From Oxalobacteraceae bacterium (GTDB taxonomy: Bacteria; Pseudomonadota; Gammaproteobacteria; Burkholderiales; Burkholderiaceae_D), in contig JAIZVZ010000034.1 of the NCBI GenBank assembly GCA_021768485.1, positions 1 to 37,557 of the forward strand: a stretch of DNA of 37,557 nucleotides. The letters run 5' to 3'. Below, piece after piece: positions 29,758 through 37,557 of this stretch (the first letter of the stretch is position 1; the number at the start of each line of letters is the position of its first letter). The notes beneath the pieces were generated by a model. The model was not told where the DNA came from and ran no database searches. It was given only the letters and a program-made list of their open reading frames with translations. The translations under genes were made by a program, and so were the position numbers.

Positions 29758-30153
29758 TTAAGCCACGTAGCAAATAACTTCGCCACCGACACCGGTCGCG
29801 CGCGCTTTGCGGTCTGTCATGACGCCCTTTGGTGTCGATACAATCGCCACACCGAGGCCATTCATCACATTCGGGATCTCATCTTTGCCTTTGTAGACAC
29901 GCAAGCCCGGACGGGATACGCGCTCTAAACGCTCAATGACGGGACGGCCGACATAATATTTCAAACCGATCTTCAGTTCCGGCTTACCGTCAGCGACAGT
30001 AACTGCGAAATCTTCAATATAACCCTCGTCCTTGAGGACGCTTGCAATCGCAACTTTGACTTTGGACGACGGCATCAACACGGTCGACTTCTGTACAACT
30101 TGTGCATTACGTATGCGGGTCAGCATATCGGCGATAGGATCGCTCATACTCAT
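29758..30153 (-). CDS. rpsH: 30S ribosomal protein S8
   Basis: A 131-residue S8, [18 protein letters not shown], with the C-terminal RNA-binding motif [21 protein letters not shown]8 binds the central domain of 16S rRNA and in E. coli represses the spc operon by binding its own message near rplE. AGGAG lies eight bases before the ATG. Confidence 0.98.
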   Translation of the reverse strand: MSMSDPIADMLTRIRNAQVVQKSTVLMPSSKVKVAIASVLKDEGYIEDFAVTVADGKPELKIGLKYYVGRPVIERLERVSRPGLRVYKGKDEIPNVMNGLGVAIVSTPKGVMTDRKARATGVGGEVICYVA

Positions 30154-30167
30154 TGCATATTCTCCTA

Positions 30168-30473
30168 TTACCAGCTGGCTTTTGTCATTCCGGGAATTTC
30201 GCCGCGCATGGCAAATTCACGGAGCTTGATACGACCCAAACCGAATTTACGGAAAGTGCCGCGAGGACGACCTGTGATCGCGCAACGATTGCGCTGACGA
30301 GTCGGGTTTGCATTGCGCGGAAGCGCCTGCAATTTCAGACGAGCTTCGTAGCGCTCCTCTTCAGTTTTCGACTGGTCATCCACGATGGCCTTTAACTCGG
30401 CGCGCTTGCCGGCGAATTTCTTCACCAGGTCTGCACGCTTTTGTTCACGATTAATAAGTGCCAATTTTGCCAT
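30168..30473 (-). CDS. rpsN: 30S ribosomal protein S14 (zinc-free type)
   Basis: A 101-residue S14, [19 protein letters not shown], ending [11 protein letters not shown]. It is the long form with a single Cys ([11 protein letters not shown]) and lacks the CxxC pairs of the short zinc-binding form. It lies in the head of the small subunit. The start at 30473 is seven bases after rplE. Confidence 0.97.
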   Translation of the reverse strand: MAKLALINREQKRADLVKKFAGKRAELKAIVDDQSKTEEERYEARLKLQALPRNANPTRQRNRCAITGRPRGTFRKFGLGRIKLREFAMRGEIPGMTKASW

Positions 30474-30480
30474 GACGATC

Positions 30481-31020
30481 TCAGTTTCTGAACGGGAATT
30501 TAAAGGCCGCGAGGAGTGCTTTCGCTTCATCGTCGGTCTTGGCGGTCGTCGTGATGCTGATATTCAAACCACGCAACACGTCAATCTTGTCGTACTCGAT
30601 TTCGGGGAAAATGATCTGCTCTTTCACACCGATGTTGTAGTTGCCGCGACCGTCGAATGCACGACCGGACACACCACGGAAATCGCGCACACGCGGCAGA
30701 GCCACAGTAATGAAGCGATCTAAAAATTCGTACATGCGAGCGCCACGCAGCGTGACCATGCAACCAATCGGATAGCCTTCACGGATTTTAAAACCCGCAA
30801 TCGCCTTACGCGCCTTGGTCACAACCGGCTTTTGACCTGCAATCTTGGTCATATCGCCGACAGCATGCTCGATGATTTTCTTGTCAGCGATTGCTTCGGA
30901 CAAACCCATGTTCAGGGTGATCTTGAGCAAACGTGGCACTTCCATCGACGATTTGTAACCGAACTTGCCGGTCAAATCGCCAACGATCTTTTCTTTATAG
31001 AATTCCTGGAGACGGGCCAT
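30481..31020 (-). CDS. rplE: 50S ribosomal protein L5
   Basis: A 179-residue L5, [16 protein letters not shown], with the signature [17 protein letters not shown] and the C-terminal [20 protein letters not shown]. It binds 5S rRNA and contacts the P-site tRNA. Five bases after rplX. Confidence 0.98.
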   Translation of the reverse strand: MARLQEFYKEKIVGDLTGKFGYKSSMEVPRLLKITLNMGLSEAIADKKIIEHAVGDMTKIAGQKPVVTKARKAIAGFKIREGYPIGCMVTLRGARMYEFLDRFITVALPRVRDFRGVSGRAFDGRGNYNIGVKEQIIFPEIEYDKIDVLRGLNISITTTAKTDDEAKALLAAFKFPFRN

Positions 31021-31025
31021 GATTC

Positions 31026-31340
31026 TTAAACCTTAACGACTTCGCCGCTGGACTTGTAGACACGGACTTTCTTGCCGTCAACGTCTTTAAACCCAACACG
31101 ATCTGCCTTGCCAGTAGCGGCATTGAACAACGCCACATTTGACACATGAATCGGCATCGACTTATCCACGATGCCACCAGTAACGCCAGTCATTGGATTT
31201 GGCTTCGTCGCTTTTTTTGCGACATTGATACCATCAATCACAACATGCTCTGCATCGACACGGCGCGCAACGATACCGCGCTTGCCCTTATCTTTGCCAG
31301 CCAACACAATGACTTCGTCGCTTTTCTTAATCTTATCCAT
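31026..31340 (-). CDS. rplX: 50S ribosomal protein L24
   Basis: A 104-residue KOW-domain protein, [23 protein letters not shown]24 is an early binder that starts assembly of the large subunit. Nine bases after rplN and five before rplE. Confidence 0.97.
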   Translation of the reverse strand: MDKIKKSDEVIVLAGKDKGKRGIVARRVDAEHVVIDGINVAKKATKPNPMTGVTGGIVDKSMPIHVSNVALFNAATGKADRVGFKDVDGKKVRVYKSSGEVVKV

Positions 31341-31349
31341 AACGACCCC

Positions 31350-31718
31350 TTACAGTACTTCAGGCGCAAGCGACACGATTTTCATGAACTTTTCAGTACG
31401 CAATTCGCGCGTGACTGGCCCAAAAATACGTGTGCCAATAGGTTCGAGCTTGGCGTTAAGCAAAACCGCTGCATTGCCGTCGAACTTGACCAGGGAACCA
31501 TCTTGACGACGAACACCCTTAGCTGTACGCACGACCACAGCATTATAAATTTCGCCTTTTTTGACGCGGCCACGTGGCGCAGCAACCTTGACGGCCACCT
31601 TGATCACATCGCCAATGCCAGCATAACGGCGCTTGGAACCACCCAACACCTTGATGCACATTACTTCTTTGGCACCAGTGTTGTCGGCTACTTCGAGCCG
31701 GCTTTCAGTTTGAATCAT
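31350..31718 (-). CDS. rplN: 50S ribosomal protein L14
   Basis: A 122-residue L14, [19 protein letters not shown], with the signature [20 protein letters not shown]. It sits at the subunit interface. It is the first gene after a 251-base gap, so it begins the spc-type block. I found no convincing promoter in that gap, though one is expected there. Confidence 0.98.
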   Translation of the reverse strand: MIQTESRLEVADNTGAKEVMCIKVLGGSKRRYAGIGDVIKVAVKVAAPRGRVKKGEIYNAVVVRTAKGVRRQDGSLVKFDGNAAVLLNAKLEPIGTRIFGPVTRELRTEKFMKIVSLAPEVL

Positions 31719-31924
31719 AATATTCTCTTTCCCAACTTAAGCCGAAGAATCCGCACAATGCGGGCCTGCGGTCAGTCTTGGTCCCGCCAGCCACCCACCT
31801 AGAAAACGGTGCGATTGCTGATTGGGTGGATGACTTCCAAAACCACTTTGTTTAAGACCAGACCGCCGCCCGCAGCAAATTGATATTGCTATTGGCACGA
31901 AACGTTTGCGGCAACACTTGAACG

Positions 31925-31958
31925 AAGCCCAGCATTATTACACAATAAAGCTGGGCTT
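31925..31958 (-). terminator. Long hairpin after rpsQ, boundary of the S10 and spc blocks
   Basis: AAGCCCAGC and GCTGGGCTT (9 bp), one A-A (or T-T) mismatch, then TTATT and AATAA (5 bp) around a four-base loop. It starts 11 bases after the rpsQ stop. The minus strand continues CGTTCAAG with no T run, so it may act as a 3'-end protector or a weak terminator. Confidence 0.6.
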
Positions 31959-31969
31959 GCAACAAATAT

Positions 31970-32242
31970 TTAGACTACTTGCGCAGCTTGCACAACGCGC
32001 GTCACAGTCCAAGCCTTTGTCTTCGAGATCGGACGACCTTCCTGGATCTCGACCGTATCACCGGCCTTGACTTGGTTGGTTTCGTCATGCGCGTGATACT
32101 TGTTCGAACGCATGATGATCTTGCCGTACAAAGGATGTTTGACGTGGCGCTCGATCAGTACGGTTACGGTCTTGTCCATTTTGTCGGAGACCACCTTACC
32201 GATCAATGTGCGCTTGAGCGACTTTTTCACTTGATCGTTCAT
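31970..32242 (-). CDS. rpsQ: 30S ribosomal protein S17
   Basis: A 90-residue OB-fold protein, [20 protein letters not shown], with the signature [21 protein letters not shown]17 binds 16S rRNA early in small-subunit assembly. Its ATG overlaps the rpmC stop by one base (TAATG), and it is the last gene of the S10-type block, before a hairpin. Confidence 0.97.
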   Translation of the reverse strand: MNDQVKKSLKRTLIGKVVSDKMDKTVTVLIERHVKHPLYGKIIMRSNKYHAHDETNQVKAGDTVEIQEGRPISKTKAWTVTRVVQAAQVV

Positions 32243-32433
32243 TATTTGGCGTCCTTCTGAATCATGACCGTTTTTACCCGTGCGATATCGCGGCGCACCT
32301 TCTTGAGCTGCGAAGTATTATTCAGTTGCTGCGTAGCGATTTGCATGCGCAGGCCGAATTGAGCCTTCAACAGGTCGTTCAGCTCTTTTTCGAGAGCTGG
32401 CTGGTCTTTGCCGCGGAGTTCTGTTGCTTTCAT
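32242..32433 (-). CDS. rpmC: 50S ribosomal protein L29
   Basis: A 63-residue helical protein, [20 protein letters not shown], at the exit of the peptide tunnel, where it helps bind trigger factor and SRP. The ATG at 32433 has GGAG six bases upstream. A TTG six bases earlier is not needed. Confidence 0.96.
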   Translation of the reverse strand: MKATELRGKDQPALEKELNDLLKAQFGLRMQIATQQLNNTSQLKKVRRDIARVKTVMIQKDAK

Positions 32434-32445
32434 ATACAACTCCTA

Positions 32446-32865
32446 TTATTGGCCGATTTGACGTACAACAAACGTCGTCAACAACGGCAGTTTAGCGGCG
32501 GCCAAGCGGAAAGCTTCCCGCGCCAGCGCCTCATCGACACCATCCATTTCGTACAGCATCTTGCCTGGTTGAATTTCGGCGACGTAATATTCAGGATTAC
32601 CCTTACCATTACCCATACGAACTTCAGCCGGCTTGTTCGAAATTGGCTTGTCCGGAAAAATGCGGATCCAGATCCGGCCACCGCGCTTGATGTGACGCGT
32701 CATGGCGCGACGTGCCGCTTCAATTTGGCGCGCCGTGATACGACCGCGGCCAACTGCCTTCAAACCGAATTCGCCGAACGACACAGCCGTGCCGCGCGAG
32801 TGCGAAATACCGGTGTTGCGGCCTTTTTGCTCTTTACGATATTTTCTACGTGCTGGTTGCAGCAT
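32446..32865 (-). CDS. rplP: 50S ribosomal protein L16
   Basis: A 139-residue L16, [19 protein letters not shown], with family motifs [19 protein letters not shown] and [18 protein letters not shown]. It lies near the A site and supports peptidyl transfer. Two bases after rpsC, so the two are probably translated together. Confidence 0.98.
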   Translation of the reverse strand: MLQPARRKYRKEQKGRNTGISHSRGTAVSFGEFGLKAVGRGRITARQIEAARRAMTRHIKRGGRIWIRIFPDKPISNKPAEVRMGNGKGNPEYYVAEIQPGKMLYEMDGVDEALAREAFRLAAAKLPLLTTFVVRQIGQ

Positions 32866-32867
32866 GA

Positions 32868-33710
32868 TTATTCTCCTGCCTTCTCAGCCGGTGCCGCTGC
32901 ATCTGCCTTCTTGGCGCGAACTACGCGCTGTGGTGCAGTACCTGGCGCCGCTGGTGCAGCTGTTGGTGTTTGACCTTCAGGACGCTTGGCACGTGGACGG
33001 CTGGCTGGTTTGCCATCGTCGCGACGTGGGCCGCGGCCCTTCTTTTCATCAGCAGGGGTTTCGATAACCGGTGCATCGCCATTGGCCAGACGGTCGCCTT
33101 TGTAGACCCATACCTTGACACCGATGATGCCGTAGGTGGTCGAAGCTTCGCTGGTACCGTAGTCGATATCGGCGCGCAGCGTATGCAGAGGCACGCGGCC
33201 TTCACGATACCATTCTGTACGGGCGATTTCGATGCCGTTCAAGCGACCCGACGACATGATCTTGATACCGAGCGCACCGAGACGCATCGCGTTTTGCATC
33301 GCGCGCTTCATGGCGCGACGGAACATGATACGTTTTTCAAGCTGCTGAGCGATCGAATCGGCGATCAGTTGCGAATCGATTTCAGGCTTGCGGATTTCTT
33401 CGATATTGACATGCACCGGCACGCCCATGATCTTGGTCAGCGACGACTTCAGCACTTCGATGTCTTCGCCTTTTTTACCGATGACCACGCCTGGGCGCGA
33501 GCTGTAGATCGTGAAACGCGCGTTCTTGGCTGGACGCTCGATAACGATGCGGCCGACGGAGGCGTTCTTCAGTTTCTTTTTCAGGTAAGCGCGTGCTTTC
33601 AGATCTTCATTGAGCATCTGGGCAAAGTTGCCATTGCCAGCGTACCAACGTGAAGCCCAATTGCGTGTAACCGAAAGACGGAAACCGGTTGGATGTATCT
33701 TCTGTCCCAT
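32868..33710 (-). CDS. rpsC: 30S ribosomal protein S3
   Basis: A 280-residue S3. The N-terminal KH domain has the GxxG loop in [13 protein letters not shown]3 forms part of the mRNA entry tunnel. The C-terminal domain includes [23 protein letters not shown]. From about residue 218 there is an extension of about 60 residues rich in Lys, Arg, Pro and Ala that E. coli S3 (about 233 residues) largely lacks but betaproteobacterial S3 often has; it is probably disordered. Confidence 0.97.
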   Translation of the reverse strand: MGQKIHPTGFRLSVTRNWASRWYAGNGNFAQMLNEDLKARAYLKKKLKNASVGRIVIERPAKNARFTIYSSRPGVVIGKKGEDIEVLKSSLTKIMGVPVHVNIEEIRKPEIDSQLIADSIAQQLEKRIMFRRAMKRAMQNAMRLGALGIKIMSSGRLNGIEIARTEWYREGRVPLHTLRADIDYGTSEASTTYGIIGVKVWVYKGDRLANGDAPVIETPADEKKGRGPRRDDGKPASRPRAKRPEGQTPTAAPAAPGTAPQRVVRAKKADAAAPAEKAGE

Positions 33711-33719
33711 CGTGACTCC

Positions 33720-34049
33720 TTAGTTGCCGACAGTCACGTAAATGTGACAGGATTGTTTAGAGATACGATCACCCCGACCTTTGGCGCGTGCAGTGAAGCG
33801 CTTCAGGATAGGACCCTTTTCGACGTAGATCGTCGTTACTTTCAGCTCGTCGATGTCGGCGCCATCATTGTGCTCGGCGTTCGCAATAGCGGACTCGAGC
33901 ACGCGCTTGATGATCGCAGCACCTTTCTTGGGGCTGAATTGCAAGATGTTGAGTGCGGCATCAACCTTCTTGCCGCGAATCAGATCGGCAACCAGACGGC
34001 CTTTTTGGTCCGACAGTCGCACACCTTTGAGGATAGCTTTGGTTTCCAT
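33720..34049 (-). CDS. rplV: 50S ribosomal protein L22
   Basis: A 109-residue L22, [20 protein letters not shown], with the long beta hairpin that lines the peptide exit tunnel ([19 protein letters not shown]). Its ATG shares one base with the rpsS stop. Confidence 0.98.
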   Translation of the reverse strand: METKAILKGVRLSDQKGRLVADLIRGKKVDAALNILQFSPKKGAAIIKRVLESAIANAEHNDGADIDELKVTTIYVEKGPILKRFTARAKGRGDRISKQSCHIYVTVGN

Positions 34050-34324
34050 TATTTCTTCGCCTTCTTGTCAGCGGCATGGCCTTTGAACGTACGGGTCAGC
34101 GCGAATTCACCAAGCTTATGGCCTACCATATTCTCGGAAACGTAGACCGGCACATGCATCTTGCCGTTATGGACCGCAATCGTCAGGCCGATGAAGTCAG
34201 GCATGATGGTCGAACGGCGGGACCATGTCTTAATTGGCTTTTTGTCTTTGGTCGCTTGCGCGGCTTCGACTTTTTTCACCAGGTGGGCGTCACAGAACGG
34301 CCCTTTTTTTAATGAACGTGTCAT
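34049..34324 (-). CDS. rpsS: 30S ribosomal protein S19
   Basis: A 91-residue S19, [20 protein letters not shown], with the signature [16 protein letters not shown]. It forms a complex with S13 in the head of the small subunit. Ten bases after rplB. Confidence 0.98.
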   Translation of the reverse strand: MTRSLKKGPFCDAHLVKKVEAAQATKDKKPIKTWSRRSTIMPDFIGLTIAVHNGKMHVPVYVSENMVGHKLGEFALTRTFKGHAADKKAKK

Positions 34325-34334
34325 GTGCTACCCC

Positions 34335-35162
34335 TTATTTCTTGCCGCGGCGCGAGACGATCATAGAAGTCGTGCGCTTGTTGCGACGCGTCTTCTTACC
34401 CTTGGTCTGTTGACCCCACGGCGAAACTGGATGACGACCAGCTGCTGTTTTACCTTCACCACCACCATGCGGGTGATCGACCGGATTCATGACCACACCG
34501 CGAACGGTAGGACGAACACCGCGCCAGCGCATCGCGCCAGCCTTACCGATCTTGCGCAGGTTGTGCTCGCCGTTACCGACTTCACCAACCGTGGCGCGGC
34601 ACTCGATGTGCACGCGGCGTACTTCGCCGGAGCGCAGACGCACTTGAGCGTAAGTACCATCACGTGCCATCAGCACTACACCAGCACCGGCGGTACGGGC
34701 CATTTGCGCGCCCTTACCTGGCAGCATTTCGACGCAATGCATCGTGGTGCCGACTGGAATGTTGCGAATTGGCAGGCAGTTACCGGCCTTGATCGGTGCA
34801 TGCGAACCGTTCATGACGGCGTCGCCTACAGCCATACCCTTGGTCGCGATGATGTATTGACGCTCACCATCTGCGTACAACACCAGGGCGATGTTGGCGG
34901 TACGGTTTGGATCGTATTCGATCCGTTCGACCTTGGCTGGAATACCATCCTTGGTACGCTTGAAGTCGATCAAACGGTAGTGTTGCTTATGACCGCCACC
35001 GATATGACGGGTGGTGATGTGACCGTTGTTGTTGCGACCGGCTGTCTTCGATTTCTTTTCAACCAGGGCTGCAAATGGCCGACCCTTGTACAGGTCGTCA
35101 TTGACAACCTTGACCATGCCACGACGGCCTGGTGAGGTTGGTTTGACTTTAACGAGTGCCAT
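34335..35162 (-). CDS. rplB: 50S ribosomal protein L2
   Basis: A 275-residue L2, [19 protein letters not shown]. The C-terminal signature [20 protein letters not shown] includes the conserved His near the peptidyl-transferase centre; the basic tail ends in VSRRGKK. One of the most conserved large-subunit proteins. One-base overlap (TAATG) with the rplW stop. Confidence 0.98.
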   Translation of the reverse strand: MALVKVKPTSPGRRGMVKVVNDDLYKGRPFAALVEKKSKTAGRNNNGHITTRHIGGGHKQHYRLIDFKRTKDGIPAKVERIEYDPNRTANIALVLYADGERQYIIATKGMAVGDAVMNGSHAPIKAGNCLPIRNIPVGTTMHCVEMLPGKGAQMARTAGAGVVLMARDGTYAQVRLRSGEVRRVHIECRATVGEVGNGEHNLRKIGKAGAMRWRGVRPTVRGVVMNPVDHPHGGGEGKTAAGRHPVSPWGQQTKGKKTRRNKRTTSMIVSRRGKK

Positions 35163-35476
35163 TATTTAGCCTCCTCGGAGAAGTTGATTTCCTGGCCAGG
35201 CTTCAAGCACACAAACGCGCGGCGTGTGTGATTGCGACGGCCATTGAATTTGCCTGTGCGTTTTTGCTTACCCATGCGGTTCGCAACCTGGACAGATTCG
35301 ACTTCAACCTTGAACAGCATTTCTACTGCCGCCTTGATTTCCAGCTTGGTCGCGTCTTGCATGACGCGAAACACCACTTGTTCATTCTTTTCAGCAACCA
35401 TGGTTGCCTTTTCAGAAATCACAGGGGCCAGCAACACCTTCATCAAGCGCTCTTCGCTATGCTTAATCGTGTTCAT
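35162..35476 (-). CDS. rplW: 50S ribosomal protein L23
   Basis: A 104-residue L23, with [18 protein letters not shown] near the start and the signature [20 protein letters not shown] at the end. It is the main docking point for trigger factor at the tunnel exit. The ATG overlaps the rplD stop by four bases (ATGA). Confidence 0.98.
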   Translation of the reverse strand: MNTIKHSEERLMKVLLAPVISEKATMVAEKNEQVVFRVMQDATKLEIKAAVEMLFKVEVESVQVANRMGKQKRTGKFNGRRNHTRRAFVCLKPGQEINFSEEAK

Positions 35477-36093
35477 GCCAACATCTCCTCAATCTTGACC
35501 AACGCCTCTTTGGTGATCAGTACTTTTTTGTAGAACACCAGGGACATCGGGTCAGCGTGACGCGGCTCAACTACCAGAACATTCGGCAGGTTACGCGAAG
35601 CTAACAACACATTTTCTTCGACGTTATCAGCAATCACCAACACGGATTCAAGACCCATGTCTTTCAGCTTTTGCGACAAAAGCTTGGTCTTTGGCGCTTC
35701 GAGCGTCAGGTTTTCGATGACCATCAAACGGCCTTCGCGCGCCAACTGCGACAGAATCGAGCAGATACCGGCGCGATACATCTTCTTGTTGACTTTGTGC
35801 GAGAAATTTTCATCAGGCGAGTTCGGGAAAATCCGACCACCGCCACGCCACAGAGGCGACGACGACATACCGGCACGAGCGCGGCCCGTACCTTTTTGAC
35901 GCCAAGGCTTTTTGGTCGTGTGATGAACTTCTTCACGGTCTTTTTGCTTGCGGTTACCGCCGCGTGCATTGGCTTGATAGGCAATGACGACTTGGTGGAT
36001 CAAGGCTTCGTTGTAGTCGCGACCAAAAATGGTGTCTGGCGCAGCTACGTTCGAGGCGGATTGTCCTTGCGCATTAAGGAGCTTGAGTTCCAT
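35473..36093 (-). CDS. rplD: 50S ribosomal protein L4
   Basis: A 206-residue L4, [16 protein letters not shown], with the extended loop that reaches the exit tunnel ([20 protein letters not shown]). In E. coli L4 also represses the S10 operon by binding its leader RNA. Here the corresponding leader would be the one upstream of rplC. Three bases after rplC. Confidence 0.98.
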   Translation of the reverse strand: MELKLLNAQGQSASNVAAPDTIFGRDYNEALIHQVVIAYQANARGGNRKQKDREEVHHTTKKPWRQKGTGRARAGMSSSPLWRGGGRIFPNSPDENFSHKVNKKMYRAGICSILSQLAREGRLMVIENLTLEAPKTKLLSQKLKDMGLESVLVIADNVEENVLLASRNLPNVLVVEPRHADPMSLVFYKKVLITKEALVKIEEMLA

Positions 36094-36096
36094 TGC

Positions 36097-36753
36097 TTAG
36101 GCTCCTTTTTTAGCTGAAATTTTAATGGCGGGCTGAACTACTACACGGCCATTTTTCGCACCCGGCACTGCACCCTTAACGAGCAGCAATTGACGCTCAG
36201 CGTCGATGCGGGCGATTTCGAGATTTTGCATTGTGCGGGTTACATCACCGAGGTGACCGGTCATGCGCTTACCAGGGAAAACACGACCTGGATCTTGCGC
36301 CATACCGATGGAACCTGGGACATTGTGCGAACGCGAGTTACCGTGCGTTGCGCGGCCCGAACCGAAGTGGTAACGCTTGATAACGCCAGCGTAACCCTTA
36401 CCGATCGTAACGCCTTGAACGTCGATCTTTTGACCCACTTCAAACAAGGAAGCAGCGATAACATCGCCAGCCTTGAGTTCGGCAGCCTTGGAGGCGTCAA
36501 CACGGAATTCTTTGAGGGCGGTCCCGGCTTCGACACCTGCTTTAGCGTGATGGCCAGCAACAGCCTTATTCACGCGCGAGGCACGACGGGAACCAAATGC
36601 AACCTGAACAGCGGAGTAACCGTCTGTTTCAGGGGTCTTAATTTGCGCAACACGATTGTTCGACACGTCCAGCACTGTGACAGGAATCGAATCCCCATCA
36701 TCAGTAAAGATGCGCATCATACCAACCTTGCGACCGAGAAGGCCTAGGCTCAT
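36097..36753 (-). CDS. rplC: 50S ribosomal protein L3
   Basis: A 218-residue L3, [20 protein letters not shown], with the loop that reaches the peptidyl-transferase centre ([19 protein letters not shown]). The start at 36753 has GGAG upstream and fits the family. The frame is open a further 61 codons upstream, past the likely promoter, so those residues are not expected to be made. It is 294 bases after rpsJ, with a terminator and a promoter in the gap. Confidence 0.97.
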   Translation of the reverse strand: MSLGLLGRKVGMMRIFTDDGDSIPVTVLDVSNNRVAQIKTPETDGYSAVQVAFGSRRASRVNKAVAGHHAKAGVEAGTALKEFRVDASKAAELKAGDVIAASLFEVGQKIDVQGVTIGKGYAGVIKRYHFGSGRATHGNSRSHNVPGSIGMAQDPGRVFPGKRMTGHLGDVTRTMQNLEIARIDAERQLLLVKGAVPGAKNGRVVVQPAIKISAKKGA

Positions 36754-36811
36754 TTTTTCTCCATTCCCACCTGCGATTGGGCGGGGCTGATGTTTATAAA
36801 ACTTAATAACC

Positions 36812-36836
36812 ATGAATTCATCCAAGACGAATTCAT
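36812..36836 (-). promoter_or_regulatory. Inverted repeat in the rplC leader RNA
   Basis: ATGAATTC and GAATTCAT are exact inverted copies around nine bases. They fall just downstream of the predicted transcription start, within the first 30 bases or so of the leader. It could be a leader hairpin bound by a ribosomal protein. Confidence 0.45.
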
Positions 36837-36849
36837 AGCGAAGTCGGCT

Positions 36850-36878
36850 AGTATAACGGATGAAAACACTTGACGCAA
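36850..36878 (-). promoter_or_regulatory. Promoter of the rplC operon
   Basis: On the minus strand TTGCGT (36878-36873) and TATACT (36855-36850) are separated by exactly 17 bases. The surroundings are AT-rich. The predicted leader is about 90 bases. Confidence 0.65.
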
Positions 36879-36985
36879 CAAGTAAATGCGAGGTATGTCG
36901 AGCTTGCGGCACACTGTTGCTTTTGCACTGTTGCAATCAAGAAATCATTCATCGGCCAATACGCACAAATGGCGCATAAATGACA

Positions 36986-37037
36986 AAAGGGCCGGATAAC
37001 CGGCCCTTTCTGTCGAGCTGACGGGATGCCCGTCAGC
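36986..37037 (-). terminator. Tandem hairpins after rpsJ, the second a terminator
   Basis: GCTGACGGG and CCCGTCAGC (37017-37037) form a 9-bp stem ten bases after the rpsJ stop. Next AAAGGGCCGG and CCGGCCCTTT (36986-37009) form a 10-bp stem with a four-base loop, followed on the minus strand by TTGTCATTT. The pair separates tuf-rpsJ from rplC. Confidence 0.75.
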
Positions 37038-37047
37038 GGTATTGCTA

Positions 37048-37365
37048 TTATTGCAGCTTGATTTCGACGTCTACGCCAGCTGGCAAGTCGAGCTTCATCA
37101 GCGCATCAACTGTCTTGTCGGTAGGATCGACGATGTCCATCAAACGTTGGTGCGTACGGATCTCGAATTGGTCGCGCGAGGTCTTGTTGACGTGTGGCGA
37201 ACGCAAAACGTCGAAACGTTGAATACGTGTAGGCAGTGGTACCGGACCCTTGACCACGGCGCCGGTGCGCTTGGCTGTGTCGACGATTTCCAGTGCGGAT
37301 TGATCGATCAGCTTGTAGTCGAATGCCTTCAGGCGGATACGGATTTTTTGGTTTGGTGCGGACAT
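37048..37365 (-). CDS. rpsJ: 30S ribosomal protein S10
   Basis: A 105-residue S10, [19 protein letters not shown], with the signature [20 protein letters not shown]. Besides its ribosomal role S10 binds NusB and takes part in antitermination. It is 93 bases after tuf and, given the terminator after it, probably transcribed with tuf and not with rplC. AAGGA precedes the ATG. Confidence 0.98.
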   Translation of the reverse strand: MSAPNQKIRIRLKAFDYKLIDQSALEIVDTAKRTGAVVKGPVPLPTRIQRFDVLRSPHVNKTSRDQFEIRTHQRLMDIVDPTDKTVDALMKLDLPAGVDVEIKLQ

Positions 37366-37385
37366 GATTTTCCTTAAAAGAACGA

Positions 37386-37438
37386 GCCGCGGTCAGTAAA
37401 ACCGCGGCAATGGGGTGCGGACTGCTTGCGCAGCCCGC
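37386..37438 (-). terminator. Two hairpins between tuf and rpsJ
   Basis: GCGG and CTGC pair with GCAG and CCGC (37417-37438), with one mismatch. GCCGCGGT pairs with ACCGCGGC (37386-37408), followed on the minus strand by TCGTTCTTTT. The second could cause partial termination, lowering rpsJ relative to tuf. Confidence 0.5.
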
Positions 37439-37458
37439 TATTTTACAAGATTTTCTGC

Positions 37459-37557
37459 TTAGTCAGCAAGAATCTTGGCAACCACGCCGGCGCCGACAGT
37501 ACGGCCACCTTCGCGAATCGCAAAACGCAGACCTTCTTCCATCGCGATCGGATTGAT
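37459..37557 (-). CDS. tuf: Elongation factor Tu, C-terminal end only
   Basis: The last 32 residues of EF-Tu, [20 protein letters not shown] then [12 protein letters not shown], the end of the third beta-barrel domain. The gene continues past the right edge. EF-Tu brings aminoacyl-tRNA to the ribosome as a GTP complex. Its place before rpsJ is usual for this group. Confidence 0.97.

Overview
The window looks like chromosomal DNA of a betaproteobacterium of the order Burkholderiales, most likely family Oxalobacteraceae. The reasons are the tuf-rpsJ-rplC...secY...rpoA-rplQ gene order, the C-terminal extension on S3, the Mg-type HemB, cytochrome c4 and the overall protein sequences. This assignment comes from recognising families, not from a search. 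I see no insertion sequence, phage gene, CRISPR array, tRNA or rRNA.

Left part (1-22.4 kb), envelope, redox and signalling genes: the 5' end of msrP (periplasmic methionine-sulfoxide reductase, minus), a small secreted PF03640-type protein and a dihaem cytochrome c4 (both minus), engB and hemB (plus), a first Spy/CpxP-like periplasmic protein (plus), an unrecognised single-pass membrane protein (minus) divergent from a TonB-dependent receptor (plus), a sodium:solute symporter overlapping an AstE/aspartoacylase-family hydrolase (plus), a SpmA-SpmB fusion (minus), a 1399-residue hybrid histidine kinase (minus), an OmpR/EnvZ-type two-component pair (minus) divergent from a second Spy/CpxP-like gene (plus), and dsbD (minus). 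Several of these genes concern periplasmic protein quality: MsrP repairs oxidised methionine, DsbD supplies reductant, the Spy-like proteins resemble periplasmic chaperones, and the two-component pair is placed to control one of them.

Right part (22.4-37.6 kb), translation genes, all minus: tuf(partial)-rpsJ | rplC-rplD-rplW-rplB-rpsS-rplV-rpsC-rplP-rpmC-rpsQ | rplN-rplX-rplE-rpsN-rpsH-rplF-rplR-rpsE-rpmD-rplO-secY-infA-rpmJ-rpsM | rpsK | rpsD | rpoA | rplQ. Inside the blocks genes are spaced by 0-50 bases or overlap by 1-4 bases. Every longer gap holds one or two strong inverted repeats, several of them credible intrinsic terminators. A good promoter lies between rpsJ and rplC, and a perfect TATAAT sits upstream of a terminator in the rpsD leader. 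The S10-spc-alpha cluster therefore seems to be cut into smaller units with their own attenuation or processing signals.

No single locus is clearly a new defence or mobile system. The best leads for new biology are regulatory: the terminator just before the first Spy-like gene, the tandem decamers between the response regulator and the second Spy-like gene, the rpsD and rplC leaders, and the unknown membrane protein next to the TonB receptor.
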